From: Polaribacter gangjinensis
GTDB taxonomy: Bacteria; Bacteroidota; Bacteroidia; Flavobacteriales; Flavobacteriaceae
DNA length: 64,000 nucleotides
Assembly (NCBI RefSeq): GCF_038024125.1
Contig: NZ_CP150662.1
Location: 1,753,501-1,817,500, forward strand
Direction: 5' to 3'
A model generated the notes under the pieces. It was not told the origin of the DNA and did no database searches. It saw nothing but the letters and a program-made list of their open reading frames with translations. Position numbers and translations under genes: made by a program. Below are positions 25,548-34,177 of the stretch, in pieces (the first letter of the stretch is position 1; every line of letters starts with the position of its first letter).

Positions 25548-26414
25548 TTGAAAAATCAAGCAAAACAAAAAAGGAAACTCAAACAAAAACTGACTCATAA
25601 ATATAGGTTGGTCATTATGAATGATGAAACTTATGAAGAGAGAATTTCACTGAAACTTTCGGTGTTAAACGTATTTGTTGTTGGAGGTGTTTTTTCATTT
25701 TTACTGATTTTTGTGACTACATTTTTCATCACTTTTACACCAATAAAAGAATTTATTCCAGGTTATGGTTCAACAGAATTACGAATAAAAGCTACAAAAT
25801 TAACGCTGAAAACAGACTCTTTAAAAAGAAAACTGGCTGTTATTGAAAATTACACTCGATTTTTAGGACCCATTTTATCTGGCAAAATGAAAGGCGAAGA
25901 AATTGATACTTTATTAACAGAATCTGGCAGAAAAACAATGAATGACAGCTTATTAAAAGCCTCAAAAATTGATTTAAATTTCAGAGAAAAAATAGAAAGT
26001 GAAGATCGTTTTCCAATCATAAATAGTGAAAAATCAGTTGTAAAAGTGGTGTTTTTTGCTCCTTTAAACGGAACAATTTCACAAGGTTTTGATCCTAAAA
26101 TAAAACATTTTGCAGTGGATATTGTTGCTAAAAAAAACGATCCTGTAAAAGCTACTGCTGATGGAATTGTTGTTTTTTCAGGCTGGACAACCGAAACTGG
26201 AAACGTAATCATTTTAAAACACGCTGATGATTATATTTCTGTTTACAAACACAATGGAAATTTATTGAAACAAGAAGGTGATTTTGTAAAATCGGGCGAA
26301 GTAATTGCCAATGTTGGTTCTACTGGCGAATATACAACTGGACCTCATTTACATTTTGAAATTTGGAGTGGCGCTTATGCTGTAAATCCAACAAATTTGA
26401 TTGATTTTAGATAA
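25548..26414 (+). CDS. M23 family metallopeptidase, membrane-anchored
   Basis: A 288-residue protein: a basic cytoplasmic N-terminus, one membrane helix (about residues 37-62), a short periplasmic coil, then a LytM/M23 domain (about 170-285). Zinc motifs are complete: HFAVDIVAK, the His in VYKHNG and the HLHFEIW HxH pair, unlike the other M23 protein in this window. Such proteins cut peptidoglycan cross-links or activate amidases. The start is TTG at 25548; the next ATG is 25617, which would remove the conserved-looking KLTHKYRLVI segment. The stop overlaps the next start (TAATG). Confidence 0.88.
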   Translation: MKNQAKQKRKLKQKLTHKYRLVIMNDETYEERISLKLSVLNVFVVGGVFSFLLIFVTTFFITFTPIKEFIPGYGSTELRIKATKLTLKTDSLKRKLAVIENYTRFLGPILSGKMKGEEIDTLLTESGRKTMNDSLLKASKIDLNFREKIESEDRFPIINSEKSVVKVVFFAPLNGTISQGFDPKIKHFAVDIVAKKNDPVKATADGIVVFSGWTTETGNVIILKHADDYISVYKHNGNLLKQEGDFVKSGEVIANVGSTGEYTTGPHLHFEIWSGAYAVNPTNLIDFR

Positions 26415-27913
26415 TGAGTATCAAATCTTTATTAGCAATTCCATTTGCAAAAATAGTTACCAAAAACGTGTATCAATGGGCAAATAATCCTCATAAAACA
26501 CAAGAAAAAGTATTTCAGTATTTATTGAAAAATGCTCGAAAAACTCAATTCGGAATTGATCATGATTTTGAAAATATCCACAATTATGAAGACTTTAAAA
26601 AGAAAGTTCCAGTTGTTGATTATGAAGGATTAAAACTCTATGTTGATAAAGTTGTTACAGGAGAAGCTGATGTTTTATGGAAAGGAAAACCTTTGTATTT
26701 TGCGAAAACTTCGGGTACAACTTCTGGCGCAAAATACATTCCTATTACTAAAGAATCCATGCCAACTCACATTACAGCTGCAAGAAATGCATTACTTTTT
26801 TACATCTCAGAAAAAAATGATGCGAGTTTTGTGGATGGAAAAATGATTTTTCTACAAGGAAGTCCAGTTTTGCAAGAAAAAAACGGCGTAAAATTGGGAC
26901 GATTAAGCGGAATTGTTGCGCATTATGTACCCAATTATTTACAAAAAAACAGGCTGCCAAGTTGGGAAACCAATTGTATTGAAGATTGGGAAACTAAAGT
27001 AAATGCAATTGTTGAGGAAACAATTCATGAGGATATGAGAGTGATCAGTGGAATTCCTTCTTGGGTGCAAATGTATTTTGAAAAATTGGTCGAAAAAACT
27101 AAGAAACCAATTTCAGAAATTTTTCCAAATTTTCATTTTTTCATTTATGGTGGTGTCAATTTTGAACCCTATAAAAATAAATTTGAATCCTTGATTGGTA
27201 AAAAAATCGAATATATTGAATTGTATCCAGCTTCTGAAGGATTTATTGCTTTTCAAGATTCGCAAAAAGCAACAGGAATGTTGTTGCAACTCAACTCCGG
27301 AATTTTTTATGAATTCATTCCTGCAAACGAATTTTTCACTGAAAATCCCACTAGAATTTCATTGAAAGATGTAAAAATGGGCGAAAATTATGTACTTATT
27401 TTAAATACTTCAGCCGGACTTTGGGGTTATAATATTGGTGACACTGTTGAGTTTACTTCTTTAAAACCATACAGAATTAAAGTAACAGGACGCATCAAAC
27501 ATTTTATTTCAGCTTTTGGAGAACACGTTATTGGAAAAGAAGTTGAAAAAGCCTTAAATGATGCAATTTCAGGCACAAAAATTACCATTAGTGAGTTTAC
27601 AGTAGCACCTCAAGTAAATCCAAAAAGTGGATTACCTTATCATGAATGGTTTATTGAATTTGAAAATGAACCTGAAAATTTGGAGGTTTTTGCATCAAAA
27701 ATTGATACATCCATGCAATCTCAAAACATTTATTATTTTGATTTAATCGAAGGAAAAGTGTTGCGTCCGCTCATTATTCGCAAAGTAAAAAAAGGCGGAT
27801 TTCATGAATATATGAAATCGATTGGAAAATTTGGAGGGCAAAATAAAATTCCGCAATTGGCTGATCATCGTAAAATTGCTGAGGTTTTAGAAGGATTTTT
27901 AATTGAAAATTGA
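26414..27913 (+). CDS. GH3 auxin-responsive promoter family protein (acyl-adenylate-forming)
   Basis: A 499-residue bacterial member of the GH3 family, ANL-type enzymes that adenylate carboxylic acids and, in plants, join them to amino acids. The ATP-binding motif 1 reads FAKTSGTTSGAKYIPIT (about 95-111). Later come the YPASEGFIAFQ segment (motif 2) and the GYNIGDTVEFTSLKPYRIKVTGRI hinge region, both intact. The start overlaps the stop of the M23 gene by one base, suggesting coupled translation. The bacterial substrate is unknown; nothing nearby suggests auxin metabolism. Confidence 0.92.
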   Translation: MSIKSLLAIPFAKIVTKNVYQWANNPHKTQEKVFQYLLKNARKTQFGIDHDFENIHNYEDFKKKVPVVDYEGLKLYVDKVVTGEADVLWKGKPLYFAKTSGTTSGAKYIPITKESMPTHITAARNALLFYISEKNDASFVDGKMIFLQGSPVLQEKNGVKLGRLSGIVAHYVPNYLQKNRLPSWETNCIEDWETKVNAIVEETIHEDMRVISGIPSWVQMYFEKLVEKTKKPISEIFPNFHFFIYGGVNFEPYKNKFESLIGKKIEYIELYPASEGFIAFQDSQKATGMLLQLNSGIFYEFIPANEFFTENPTRISLKDVKMGENYVLILNTSAGLWGYNIGDTVEFTSLKPYRIKVTGRIKHFISAFGEHVIGKEVEKALNDAISGTKITISEFTVAPQVNPKSGLPYHEWFIEFENEPENLEVFASKIDTSMQSQNIYYFDLIEGKVLRPLIIRKVKKGGFHEYMKSIGKFGGQNKIPQLADHRKIAEVLEGFLIEN

Positions 27914-28017
27914 GTTTTTTGAATCATTTCTTCAGAGTATTTTTTAAAAACTTCACTAGTTTAAACCTAAGTTAATGTGTACTTTTACGCCCAAATTAGC
28001 ATTAGAATCTTTTTTAA

Positions 28018-28467
28018 ATGAGTACAATTAGAATCACCAAACAATTTAGTTTTGAAACAGGACATGCCTTGTATGGCTATGATGGGAAATGTAAAAATGT
28101 GCATGGACATTCGTACAAACTATCTGTAACTGTCTCAGGAAAACCAATTTCTGACAATACTAATGTTAAATTCGGAATGGTGATTGACTTTGGAGATTTG
28201 AAAAAGATTGTAAAAGAAGAAATTGTTGATATTTTCGATCACGCTACCGTTTTTAATAAAAACACGCCTCATGTAGAATTAGCAGCTGAACTAAAAAACA
28301 GAGGACATCACATTATATTAGTTGATTATCAGCCTACTAGCGAAATGATGGTGATTGACTTTGCCAAAAAAATTAAAGACAGATTGCCACAAAATATTCA
28401 CTTACATTCCATAAAACTACAAGAAACAGATACTAGTTTTGCTGAGTGGTTTGCGAGTGAAAATTAA
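28018..28467 (+). CDS. queD: 6-carboxytetrahydropterin synthase family protein
   Basis: A 149-residue PTPS-family enzyme. Zinc-binding histidines appear in FETGHALYGYDG and VHGHSYKL, and the catalytic Cys is in GKCKNVHGH. QueD converts dihydroneopterin triphosphate to 6-carboxytetrahydropterin in queuosine synthesis. The family also has pterin-synthase members; the CKNVHGH spacing supports QueD. The C-terminal ETDTSFAEW contributes the conserved Glu. It is convergent with and overlaps the kelch-protein gene by 4 bp. Confidence 0.9.
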   Translation: MSTIRITKQFSFETGHALYGYDGKCKNVHGHSYKLSVTVSGKPISDNTNVKFGMVIDFGDLKKIVKEEIVDIFDHATVFNKNTPHVELAAELKNRGHHIILVDYQPTSEMMVIDFAKKIKDRLPQNIHLHSIKLQETDTSFAEWFASEN

Positions 28468-29867
28468 GCCTTAACTTTCACAGAAATATTCAGCTTAATT
28501 TCTTTCAATCTCTTATCAAACTCATTATTTCTTGTTAAGAAAACCGATTCTTTTGAAATACCTAAAAGTGTAGATATCTCAAACGCTAATTCTTTTAAAA
28601 CACGTTCACGTCTTTTATTTATGGTTATATAATTTTCTTTATCTAAATCTTCAGATAAAATTATATTCAATTCATTTATAGAAATAAAAACATCCTTTTT
28701 CTCTATAAAATATTTCAAAACTTTAATGCTTTGTGGAGTCAAGTATATTTTGTTTTTATTGAAATAGATTGTATCTGTGGTGTTATTAAACACAAAATTG
28801 TTTTTACTAGCCTGATACTTAGTTATTAAAATTCTAAAAAGAACATATATGGTAATTACCATTACAATTAGTAGTAAGATTTTAAGGATATAAACACCCA
28901 TTTCATCTTTATAAAAAGTAGACTCGCTAAGTAAATCACCTCTAAATTCTGAGTAAAGCTCGTTAAAAACTAAATATTCGGAGTTAGAATAATAAATATA
29001 AGAAACGCTCTTAGACTTTTTATGATATATAATTTTTTTAGTTCCTTTATGATTTTTTATAGCATATTTTTTAACCGAATTTGTAAAAATATTTAATTCC
29101 TGAATTGCATCTGTAACTTTGATAAATCTATCCTCAACTTGAAAAATATTCCTTTTAAAAATATCTTCCTCTATGAGTTGAAAATTTAAGTCAAATCTCT
29201 TTTCCTTGTGCCAGGAGAAATTTTTTAAATCCAATCGATACACATAATTATCGTCCAAGAATTTACTTTCACTTGGATTTGATTGTGATTTATTTTTACC
29301 GCCAAATACATATAAATCTGTTCCTTTATTTATATAATAAGCAAGATATCTTGGTGTAATAATATCTTTTGAAAGTTGTTTTTTCTCCAACCATTCTTTA
29401 CCTGAAAAATCATAATACGTTAAAATATTTTTAAACGTAAACAACCCATAACCACCCCATAAATACATTGTGTTATCATGAACAAAAGGTATCCCAAAAT
29501 ACTGATTACGATGTTTGAATGAATTGTCTATTCTTGTAAACGTATTGTTTTCGAATTTAAGAACAATGCCACATCCATCATGCACAAAATAATTAACTTG
29601 ATCAATTTGGTATTGATAGTTATTAAAATCAATGATTAATAAGTCCTCAGGGAAATTTATTTTAAAGTGAGTTTTAAAATCAAAACCTCTTACTGCCATA
29701 GAGTCATTATACACTAAAACGGGTTCCCCAGTTTTGGCATCTTCAAACAATAAGTAATTTTCGGTGATTTTAAAATCTTGCTGTCCTAAAAAAGTAAAAC
29801 TTGAAAATAAAATACATACAATAGTGAAATATTTTTTAAGGGAACTATATTTTTTTTGATTGTCCAT
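28464..29867 (-). CDS. Kelch-like sensor / single TM / winged-helix protein, probable membrane-bound transcription regulator
   Basis: A 467-residue protein of unusual build. Residues 1-30 look like a signal peptide (YFTIVCILFSSFTFLGQ). A large extracytoplasmic region follows with kelch-type blades (YLWGGYGLF, LYVFGGKNKS). There is one membrane helix at about 328-351 (ILLLIVMVITIYVLF). The last about 115 residues are charged and resemble an OmpR-type winged helix (YLTPQSIKVLKYFIEKKDVF, then NYITINKRRERVLKELAFEI). If right, it is a one-component, ToxR-like regulator; no kinase or receiver domain is present. The start is ATG 29867; an upstream TTG (29873) is also possible. It faces a small orphan gene across a palindrome at 29939-29962. 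Confidence 0.65.
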   Translation of the reverse strand: MDNQKKYSSLKKYFTIVCILFSSFTFLGQQDFKITENYLLFEDAKTGEPVLVYNDSMAVRGFDFKTHFKINFPEDLLIIDFNNYQYQIDQVNYFVHDGCGIVLKFENNTFTRIDNSFKHRNQYFGIPFVHDNTMYLWGGYGLFTFKNILTYYDFSGKEWLEKKQLSKDIITPRYLAYYINKGTDLYVFGGKNKSQSNPSESKFLDDNYVYRLDLKNFSWHKEKRFDLNFQLIEEDIFKRNIFQVEDRFIKVTDAIQELNIFTNSVKKYAIKNHKGTKKIIYHKKSKSVSYIYYSNSEYLVFNELYSEFRGDLLSESTFYKDEMGVYILKILLLIVMVITIYVLFRILITKYQASKNNFVFNNTTDTIYFNKNKIYLTPQSIKVLKYFIEKKDVFISINELNIILSEDLDKENYITINKRRERVLKELAFEISTLLGISKESVFLTRNNEFDKRLKEIKLNISVKVKA

Positions 29868-29938
29868 TTTCAAATTCTCTTTTTACAATTTAAAACGAAG
29901 GGAAGGTACTTAAATTCAAAAAATAAATTTCAAAAAAA

Positions 29939-29962
29939 TATGCGAAACTACGATGTCGCATA
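29939..29962. promoter_or_regulatory. Palindromic operator candidate (TATGCGA-N10-TCGCATA)
   Basis: A perfect 7-bp inverted repeat with a 10-bp spacer lies between two divergent genes, about 30 bp upstream of a near-consensus -7 box (GATATTTG, 29992-29999) that would serve the 91-residue gene. It is GC-richer than its surroundings. The neighbouring winged-helix protein is an obvious candidate binder. Confidence 0.45.
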
Positions 29963-30017
29963 ATTTTTTAATATTAATCTTCTAAAAAAATGATATTTGT
30001 AAAAAACAATGTAGATA

Positions 30018-30293
30018 ATGAATTTTTTAAAGAAATTATTTGAAAAAAGAGTTTCTGATGTTAAAATTGAAGCATCAGAGACTACTTATAAGCCAATGGT
30101 AGTAATGGGTCATGATAATCACCCAACGTTACTACTTGAAAATGATTTGATTCTACCGAGAGAAATTGAAATGATAGAAAATTTAAAATATTATCCTAAT
30201 GGTAAAATTGGAGAGTGGTTATGTGACCCAATTAGTGGGGAAAAATTACCATTCGCATACGAACATAATTATTCACAACAAGCAAAAAGTTAA
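30018..30293 (+). CDS. Small protein of unknown function (91 aa)
   Basis: I do not recognise this protein. It is soluble, with no signal peptide, and starts MNFLKKLFEKRVSD; a central segment reads VVMGHDNHPTLLLEND and the end is Gln/Lys-rich. There is a near-consensus -7 box 18 nt upstream of the ATG and a good terminator 31 bp after the stop, so it looks like a complete single-gene unit. It faces the kelch/winged-helix gene and may be one of its targets (inference). Confidence 0.6.
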   Translation: MNFLKKLFEKRVSDVKIEASETTYKPMVVMGHDNHPTLLLENDLILPREIEMIENLKYYPNGKIGEWLCDPISGEKLPFAYEHNYSQQAKS

Positions 30294-30323
30294 ATTGGGA
30301 AAATTAGGAATGAAAAAGAAAAC

Positions 30324-30350
30324 AAAAAGCCTCAAAATTAGAGGCTTTTT
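30324..30350. terminator. Terminator between the 91-aa gene and pth
   Basis: A perfect 10-bp stem (30324-30333 and 30341-30350), loop AAAATTA, with A- and T-tracts on both sides; it can serve both converging genes. Confidence 0.85.
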
Positions 30351-30384
30351 CATTTATATAATTTTAATTTTGCTATTATACAAT

Positions 30385-30951
30385 TCACTTACCATTAAAA
30401 ACATTCATAGTATTTGCCAAACCGTCTGTTGCAAAAGTAAGTACTACTTTTGCTGAGGTTGGCAGTCGTTCAATCAATTGGCTTGTTTCTTCTTTACTCC
30501 ATTCACCCAATACAAAATCTGCTTGTCTTCCTTTTGGATAATTAGCCCCGACTCCAAACCGAAAACGAGCATAATTATCTGTATTTAATTTTTCTTGAAT
30601 ATCTTTCAATCCATTGTGACCACCAGCAGAACCTTTTGCTTTCACTCTGATTGTTCCAAAATCAATATGAACATCATCCGTTACAACCAACACATTTTCG
30701 AGAGCAATATTTTCTTGTTGCATCCAATATTTTAGTGCTTTTCCGCTTAAATTCATAAACGTACTGGGTTTTAAAAGGATGATTTTTTTTCCTTTAAACG
30801 TAAACATTGCAATTTCTCCCAACTTTTCAGTAGTAAAGGAAATATCTTGAGAAGTTGCTACTTCATCTAAAATTTTAAATCCAATATTATGACGCGTATT
30901 TTCGTACTTAGGGCCAATATTTCCTAAACCCACTATTAAAAATTTTTTCAT
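30385..30951 (-). CDS. pth: Peptidyl-tRNA hydrolase
   Basis: A 188-residue hydrolase releasing tRNA from stalled peptidyl-tRNA. The N-terminal signature is FLIVGLGNIGPKYENTRHN with the catalytic His, and VVTDDVHIDFGTIRVKAKGSAGGHNGL is also typical. The open frame extends 21 codons upstream to 31014, but an exact -7 box (TATTTTTG) lies at 31019-31026, leaving no leader for that start. I therefore prefer 30951. rplY lies upstream, as in many bacteria, but here a terminator separates them. Confidence 0.93.
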   Translation of the reverse strand: MKKFLIVGLGNIGPKYENTRHNIGFKILDEVATSQDISFTTEKLGEIAMFTFKGKKIILLKPSTFMNLSGKALKYWMQQENIALENVLVVTDDVHIDFGTIRVKAKGSAGGHNGLKDIQEKLNTDNYARFRFGVGANYPKGRQADFVLGEWSKEETSQLIERLPTSAKVVLTFATDGLANTMNVFNGK

Positions 30952-31018
30952 TAGTACTTCTTTTGATTTTTTATTTGAAGGAAATAAAACAGCAAAAAAC
31001 TTTTGTAAAATCATGCTT

Positions 31019-31026
31019 CAAAAATA
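31019..31026 (-). promoter_or_regulatory. Promoter -7 box (TATTTTTG) for pth
   Basis: Exact TAnnTTTG between the rplY terminator and pth; it gives pth its own promoter. Confidence 0.5.
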
Positions 31027-31036
31027 GGAAAATAAA

Positions 31037-31066
31037 AAAAGCGTTGCATGTTAGCGCAACGCTTTT
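31037..31066 (-). terminator. Rho-independent terminator of rplY
   Basis: GCGTTGC (31041-31047) pairs with GCAACGC (31056-31062), extended by A/T pairs on the outside; the minus strand ends in a T-run. Confidence 0.88.
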
Positions 31067-31085
31067 CAATTATTTTAAAAGATAA

Positions 31086-31664
31086 TTATTTTTTACCTTC
31101 AGCAGCTGCTGCTTTAGATGCATTTCTAGACATTCTTACTTGAGCAACTACAGTGTTGTCTGGGTGTAAGATTGTATATTTTTCATTCTTTAAAGATGTG
31201 ATATACAATTTATTACCAATTTCTAATTCGGTAATATCAGCTTCAATAAAATCTGGTAAATTCGCTGGTAACGCTTTTACTTTCATTTTACGAACGTTGT
31301 GACGTAACGCACCACCAATAGCTACACCTTTTGATTTTCCTACTAAAACTACAGGAATATTCATGGTAATTTCTTTGTCATCAAACAATTGATAAAAATC
31401 AATGTGAATGATTTTATCAGAAACTGGATGAAACTGAATGTCTTGTAAAATTGCAGGTATCACTTTTCCATCAATGTCAATACTTGCGGTATAAACATTA
31501 GGAGTGTACACTAAGCCTTTAAACGCTTTTTCTTCTGCTGAAAAATGTAGTGGTTGTTCTCCTCCGTAAATAACGCAAGGAACCATTCCAGCATTACGTA
31601 AGGCTTTAGACGCTGTCTTGCCCACGCTTTCTCTTTTTGATCCTTTAATTGTAATTGATTTCAT
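31086..31664 (-). CDS. rplY: 50S ribosomal protein L25 (Ctc form)
   Basis: A 192-residue long form of L25: the 5S-rRNA-binding domain (about 1-90, with [28 protein letters not shown]) followed by the TL5/Ctc C-terminal domain (about 98-185). The tail is Ala/Lys-rich. It follows prs by 20 bp on the same strand, so prs and rplY are probably one transcript, ended by the strong hairpin downstream. Confidence 0.95.
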   Translation of the reverse strand: MKSITIKGSKRESVGKTASKALRNAGMVPCVIYGGEQPLHFSAEEKAFKGLVYTPNVYTASIDIDGKVIPAILQDIQFHPVSDKIIHIDFYQLFDDKEITMNIPVVLVGKSKGVAIGGALRHNVRKMKVKALPANLPDFIEADITELEIGNKLYITSLKNEKYTILHPDNTVVAQVRMSRNASKAAAAEGKK

Positions 31665-31684
31665 TACTTGTTTTTAAATATTTG

Positions 31685-32626
31685 TTACATTAAAAATTGT
31701 CCACTTATTGAGGTATTATCTTGTACTTTGTGCATAACATCCGCGAATAAGGGCGCGCAAGATACAACTTTTATTTTAGATATATTCTTTTTCAATGGAA
31801 TTGTATCAGAAACTATTAATTCGGTTAATGCAGAATTTTCTATTTTTTCATAAGCATTACCAGAAAGTAAGGCATGTGTACAAACGGCTCTCACACTTTT
31901 TGCACCTCTTTCCATCATTAAATTTGCTGCATGCGCAAGTGTTCCTCCTGTATCAATCATATCATCAACCAAAATCACATTTCTACCTTCAACTTCACCA
32001 ATCAATTCCATATGACCAATAACATTGGCAACTTTACGTTGTTTGTAACAAATAACGACATCAGAAAGTAAATGACTAGAATAAGCATAAGCTCTTTTAG
32101 AACCTCCCATATCTGGAGAAGCTATGGTTAGATTCTCTAGATTTAAACTTTTTATATAAGGCAAAAATATGGTTGATGCATACAAATGGTCTACAGGTTT
32201 TTCAAAAAATCCTTGAATTTGATCAGCATGTAAATCCATGGTCATAATTCTTGTTGCGCCTGCAGTTTGTAAAAGATTTGCTACTAATTTTGCACCAATA
32301 GCTACTCTAGGCTTATCTTTTCGATCTTGTCTTGCCCATCCAAAGTAAGGCATTACTGCAGTTATGTGCCTTGCAGATGCTCTTTTTGCAGCATCTAACA
32401 TTAATAACATTTCCATTAAATTATCAGAATTTGGAAATGTAGATCCAATGATGAAAACTCTTCTTCCGCGAACAGATTCCTCGAAAGCTGGTTGAAATTC
32501 GCCGTCACTAAAGTATGTTGTAATGACATTTCCAAGGGTTGTGTTGTATTCTTTGGCGATTTTTTCGGCCAAATCCATACTTTGCCTGCAAGCAAATAAT
32601 TTTGGAGCAAGTTGATTTGTAGACAT
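31685..32626 (-). CDS. prs: Ribose-phosphate pyrophosphokinase
   Basis: A 313-residue enzyme making PRPP from ribose 5-phosphate and ATP for purine, pyrimidine, His, Trp and NAD synthesis. It shows MTMDLHADQIQGFF (ATP/cation site), the catalytic-loop Lys-Arg in GGSKRAYAYS and the PRPP-binding VDDMIDTGGTL. Length and motifs are standard for class I enzymes. rplY follows at 20 bp. Confidence 0.97.
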   Translation of the reverse strand: MSTNQLAPKLFACRQSMDLAEKIAKEYNTTLGNVITTYFSDGEFQPAFEESVRGRRVFIIGSTFPNSDNLMEMLLMLDAAKRASARHITAVMPYFGWARQDRKDKPRVAIGAKLVANLLQTAGATRIMTMDLHADQIQGFFEKPVDHLYASTIFLPYIKSLNLENLTIASPDMGGSKRAYAYSSHLLSDVVICYKQRKVANVIGHMELIGEVEGRNVILVDDMIDTGGTLAHAANLMMERGAKSVRAVCTHALLSGNAYEKIENSALTELIVSDTIPLKKNISKIKVVSCAPLFADVMHKVQDNTSISGQFLM

Positions 32627-32661
32627 TTAGAGAGTATTTATAGTGTGTAACTGAAAGGAAA

Positions 32662-32669
32662 CAAAAGTA
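32662..32669 (-). promoter_or_regulatory. Promoter -7 box (TACTTTTG) for prs-rplY
   Basis: Exact TAnnTTTG on the minus strand, 36 nt before the prs start. Confidence 0.5.
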
Positions 32670-32726
32670 ACCAATATTATTCTTCTATGAAATTTATTTT
32701 TTCATTTTAAATTCTAAAATATTTAC

Positions 32727-32734
32727 TAGATTTG
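32727..32734 (+). promoter_or_regulatory. Promoter -7 box (TAGATTTG) for tRNA-Leu(CAA)
   Basis: Exact TAnnTTTG, 16 nt upstream of the mature tRNA 5' end. Confidence 0.55.
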
Positions 32735-32749
32735 CAAACTCAATTAAAG

Positions 32750-32831
32750 GCTCAAGTGGCGGAATTGGTAGACGCGCTGGATTCAAAATCCAGTACTTTC
32801 GGGTGTGTGGGTTCGATTCCCACCTTGAGTA
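32750..32831 (+). tRNA. tRNA-Leu (anticodon CAA)
   Basis: An 82-nt class II tRNA. The acceptor stem GCTCAAG pairs with CTTGAGT (G-T at position 1-72). The anticodon stem is CTGGA/TCCAG with loop TTCAAAA, anticodon CAA. The long variable arm (TACTTTCGGGTGT) and the TTCGATT T-loop are typical of leucine tRNA. CCA is not encoded. Confidence 0.95.
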
Positions 32832-32832
32832 C

Positions 32833-32867
32833 AAAACCCTGTTAATCAAAAAATTAACAGGGTTTTT
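32833..32867. terminator. Bidirectional terminator after tRNA-Leu
   Basis: A perfect 14-bp stem (32833-32846 and 32853-32866) with A- and T-tracts on both sides, between the tRNA and the converging FGE-like gene. Confidence 0.9.
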
Positions 32868-32874
32868 AAATTTA

Positions 32875-33939
32875 TTATTGTTTTTTTTGTAGCATCCCAA
32901 CATCCGCAACCGTTCTAAAACCCATATGATCAGAAGCTGAATCTTCAGCAAAACCCATTTTTGCAGAGATTCTAAAACTAGCACAATAAGAAGCGTTGCA
33001 TAAAAATGAACCTCCTTTCATGACGTATTCTACTTGATATGGATTGTTTGGATTGTAAGGCTTTTCAGCTCCTTTCGGATTTATAATTGGTGTTGAAATA
33101 TCCAACTCACTATAATAATTCACATTAAAATAATCGGAAGTTATTTCCCAAACATTTCCAGACATATCGTACAAACCAATGCTATTTGATGGATATGATT
33201 TTACAGGAGCAATAAATTCAAACCCGTCTTTGCTTTCGTTTTTAACAGGGAAAATTCCTTGCCAAGTATTGGCATTTTTATCTAATAATGTTGCATCATT
33301 TCCCCAAGTAAAAATGGTATTTGTATTCAATCCTAAAGCAGCAGATTCCCATTCTGCTTCTGTTGGCAAGCGTCTATTTGCCCATTTGCAATAAGCCAAT
33401 GCATCTTGCATTGCAATGTGTACCACAGGAAAATCGTCTTTGCCTTCTATGGATGAATTTGGTCCTTGTGGATGTTTCCAATTCGCACCAATTTTCCATG
33501 TCCACCATTGATAATAATTTTCCATACCAACTACCGCTTTAACATTTTTATTGAAAATTAAACTACCAGGTTGTAAAATTGAATCATGAGGTTTTTCAGT
33601 GCCTGGAGGCAATTGTTTTTTCATTTCTTCCCAAATAATTGGGCGTTCAGCAACTGTCACATAATTTGTTGCCTCTACAAACTTTTTGAATTGTGCGTTT
33701 GTTACTTCAGTAATATCCATAAAAAACCCATCAACAGTTACTTCGTGCGCTGGTTTTTCTCTTGGCATGGCATATTTGTCTGTTTCTTTTGCCCCTTGTA
33801 AAAAGGTCTTTTTAGGAACCCAAATCATTCCTTCTGGAGTTTTCGGAATTGGAGTAGAAGTTTCATTTTTTTTACACCCATAAACAAGCAAGAATGCTGT
33901 TAAAAGAGTAATTTTTAAAGAAGAAAAATTTTGAATCAT
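32875..33939 (-). CDS. Formylglycine-generating enzyme family (SUMF1) lipoprotein with intact Cys pair
   Basis: A 354-residue lipoprotein (signal ending LLVYGC, lipid on Cys22) with an FGE-sulfatase domain from about residue 36 (GMIWVPKKTFLQGA). It contains MDITEVTNAQFKKFV, RRLPTEAEWESAA, GLYDMSGNVWE and GGSFLCNASYCASFRIS. Cys314 and Cys319 match the copper-binding catalytic pair of true formylglycine-generating enzymes. Gliding lipoproteins GldJ and GldK share the fold but lack the pair. This one may thus activate sulfatases in the periplasm; no sulfatase gene is in the window. The long N-terminal insert resembles eukaryotic-type FGE. Confidence 0.85.
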   Translation of the reverse strand: MIQNFSSLKITLLTAFLLVYGCKKNETSTPIPKTPEGMIWVPKKTFLQGAKETDKYAMPREKPAHEVTVDGFFMDITEVTNAQFKKFVEATNYVTVAERPIIWEEMKKQLPPGTEKPHDSILQPGSLIFNKNVKAVVGMENYYQWWTWKIGANWKHPQGPNSSIEGKDDFPVVHIAMQDALAYCKWANRRLPTEAEWESAALGLNTNTIFTWGNDATLLDKNANTWQGIFPVKNESKDGFEFIAPVKSYPSNSIGLYDMSGNVWEITSDYFNVNYYSELDISTPIINPKGAEKPYNPNNPYQVEYVMKGGSFLCNASYCASFRISAKMGFAEDSASDHMGFRTVADVGMLQKKQ

Positions 33940-34151
33940 CAGAAATATTACAATAATTATGTTTCTGTAAAGGTATTTAAAATTGACATATTATAGAATT
34001 GAAATATCTTGAAAAGTTCTTTTTAAAATTTGCTGCAATCTGAATAACTGAAAAATTATTGACTGATTTTAAGCAAATTACTTTCTAAAAAGCATTGAAA
34101 TATTTATGCTAAATCCTCAAAACTATTTATAAAAAGACATATTTTTTTGCA

Positions 34152-34159
34152 TATTTTTG
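34152..34159 (+). promoter_or_regulatory. Promoter -7 box (TATTTTTG) for the CNNM protein gene
   Basis: Exact TAnnTTTG, 18 nt before the ATG; the rest of the 238-bp gap upstream shows nothing else I can name. Confidence 0.5.
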
Positions 34160-34177
34160 TGAGAAATTATCTCAAAC

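Noticed and set aside
32694..32984. A 96-codon minus-strand frame across the tRNA-Leu gene
   Set aside because: It overlaps a well-formed tRNA, its terminator and the end of the FGE-like gene; composition is not protein-like.
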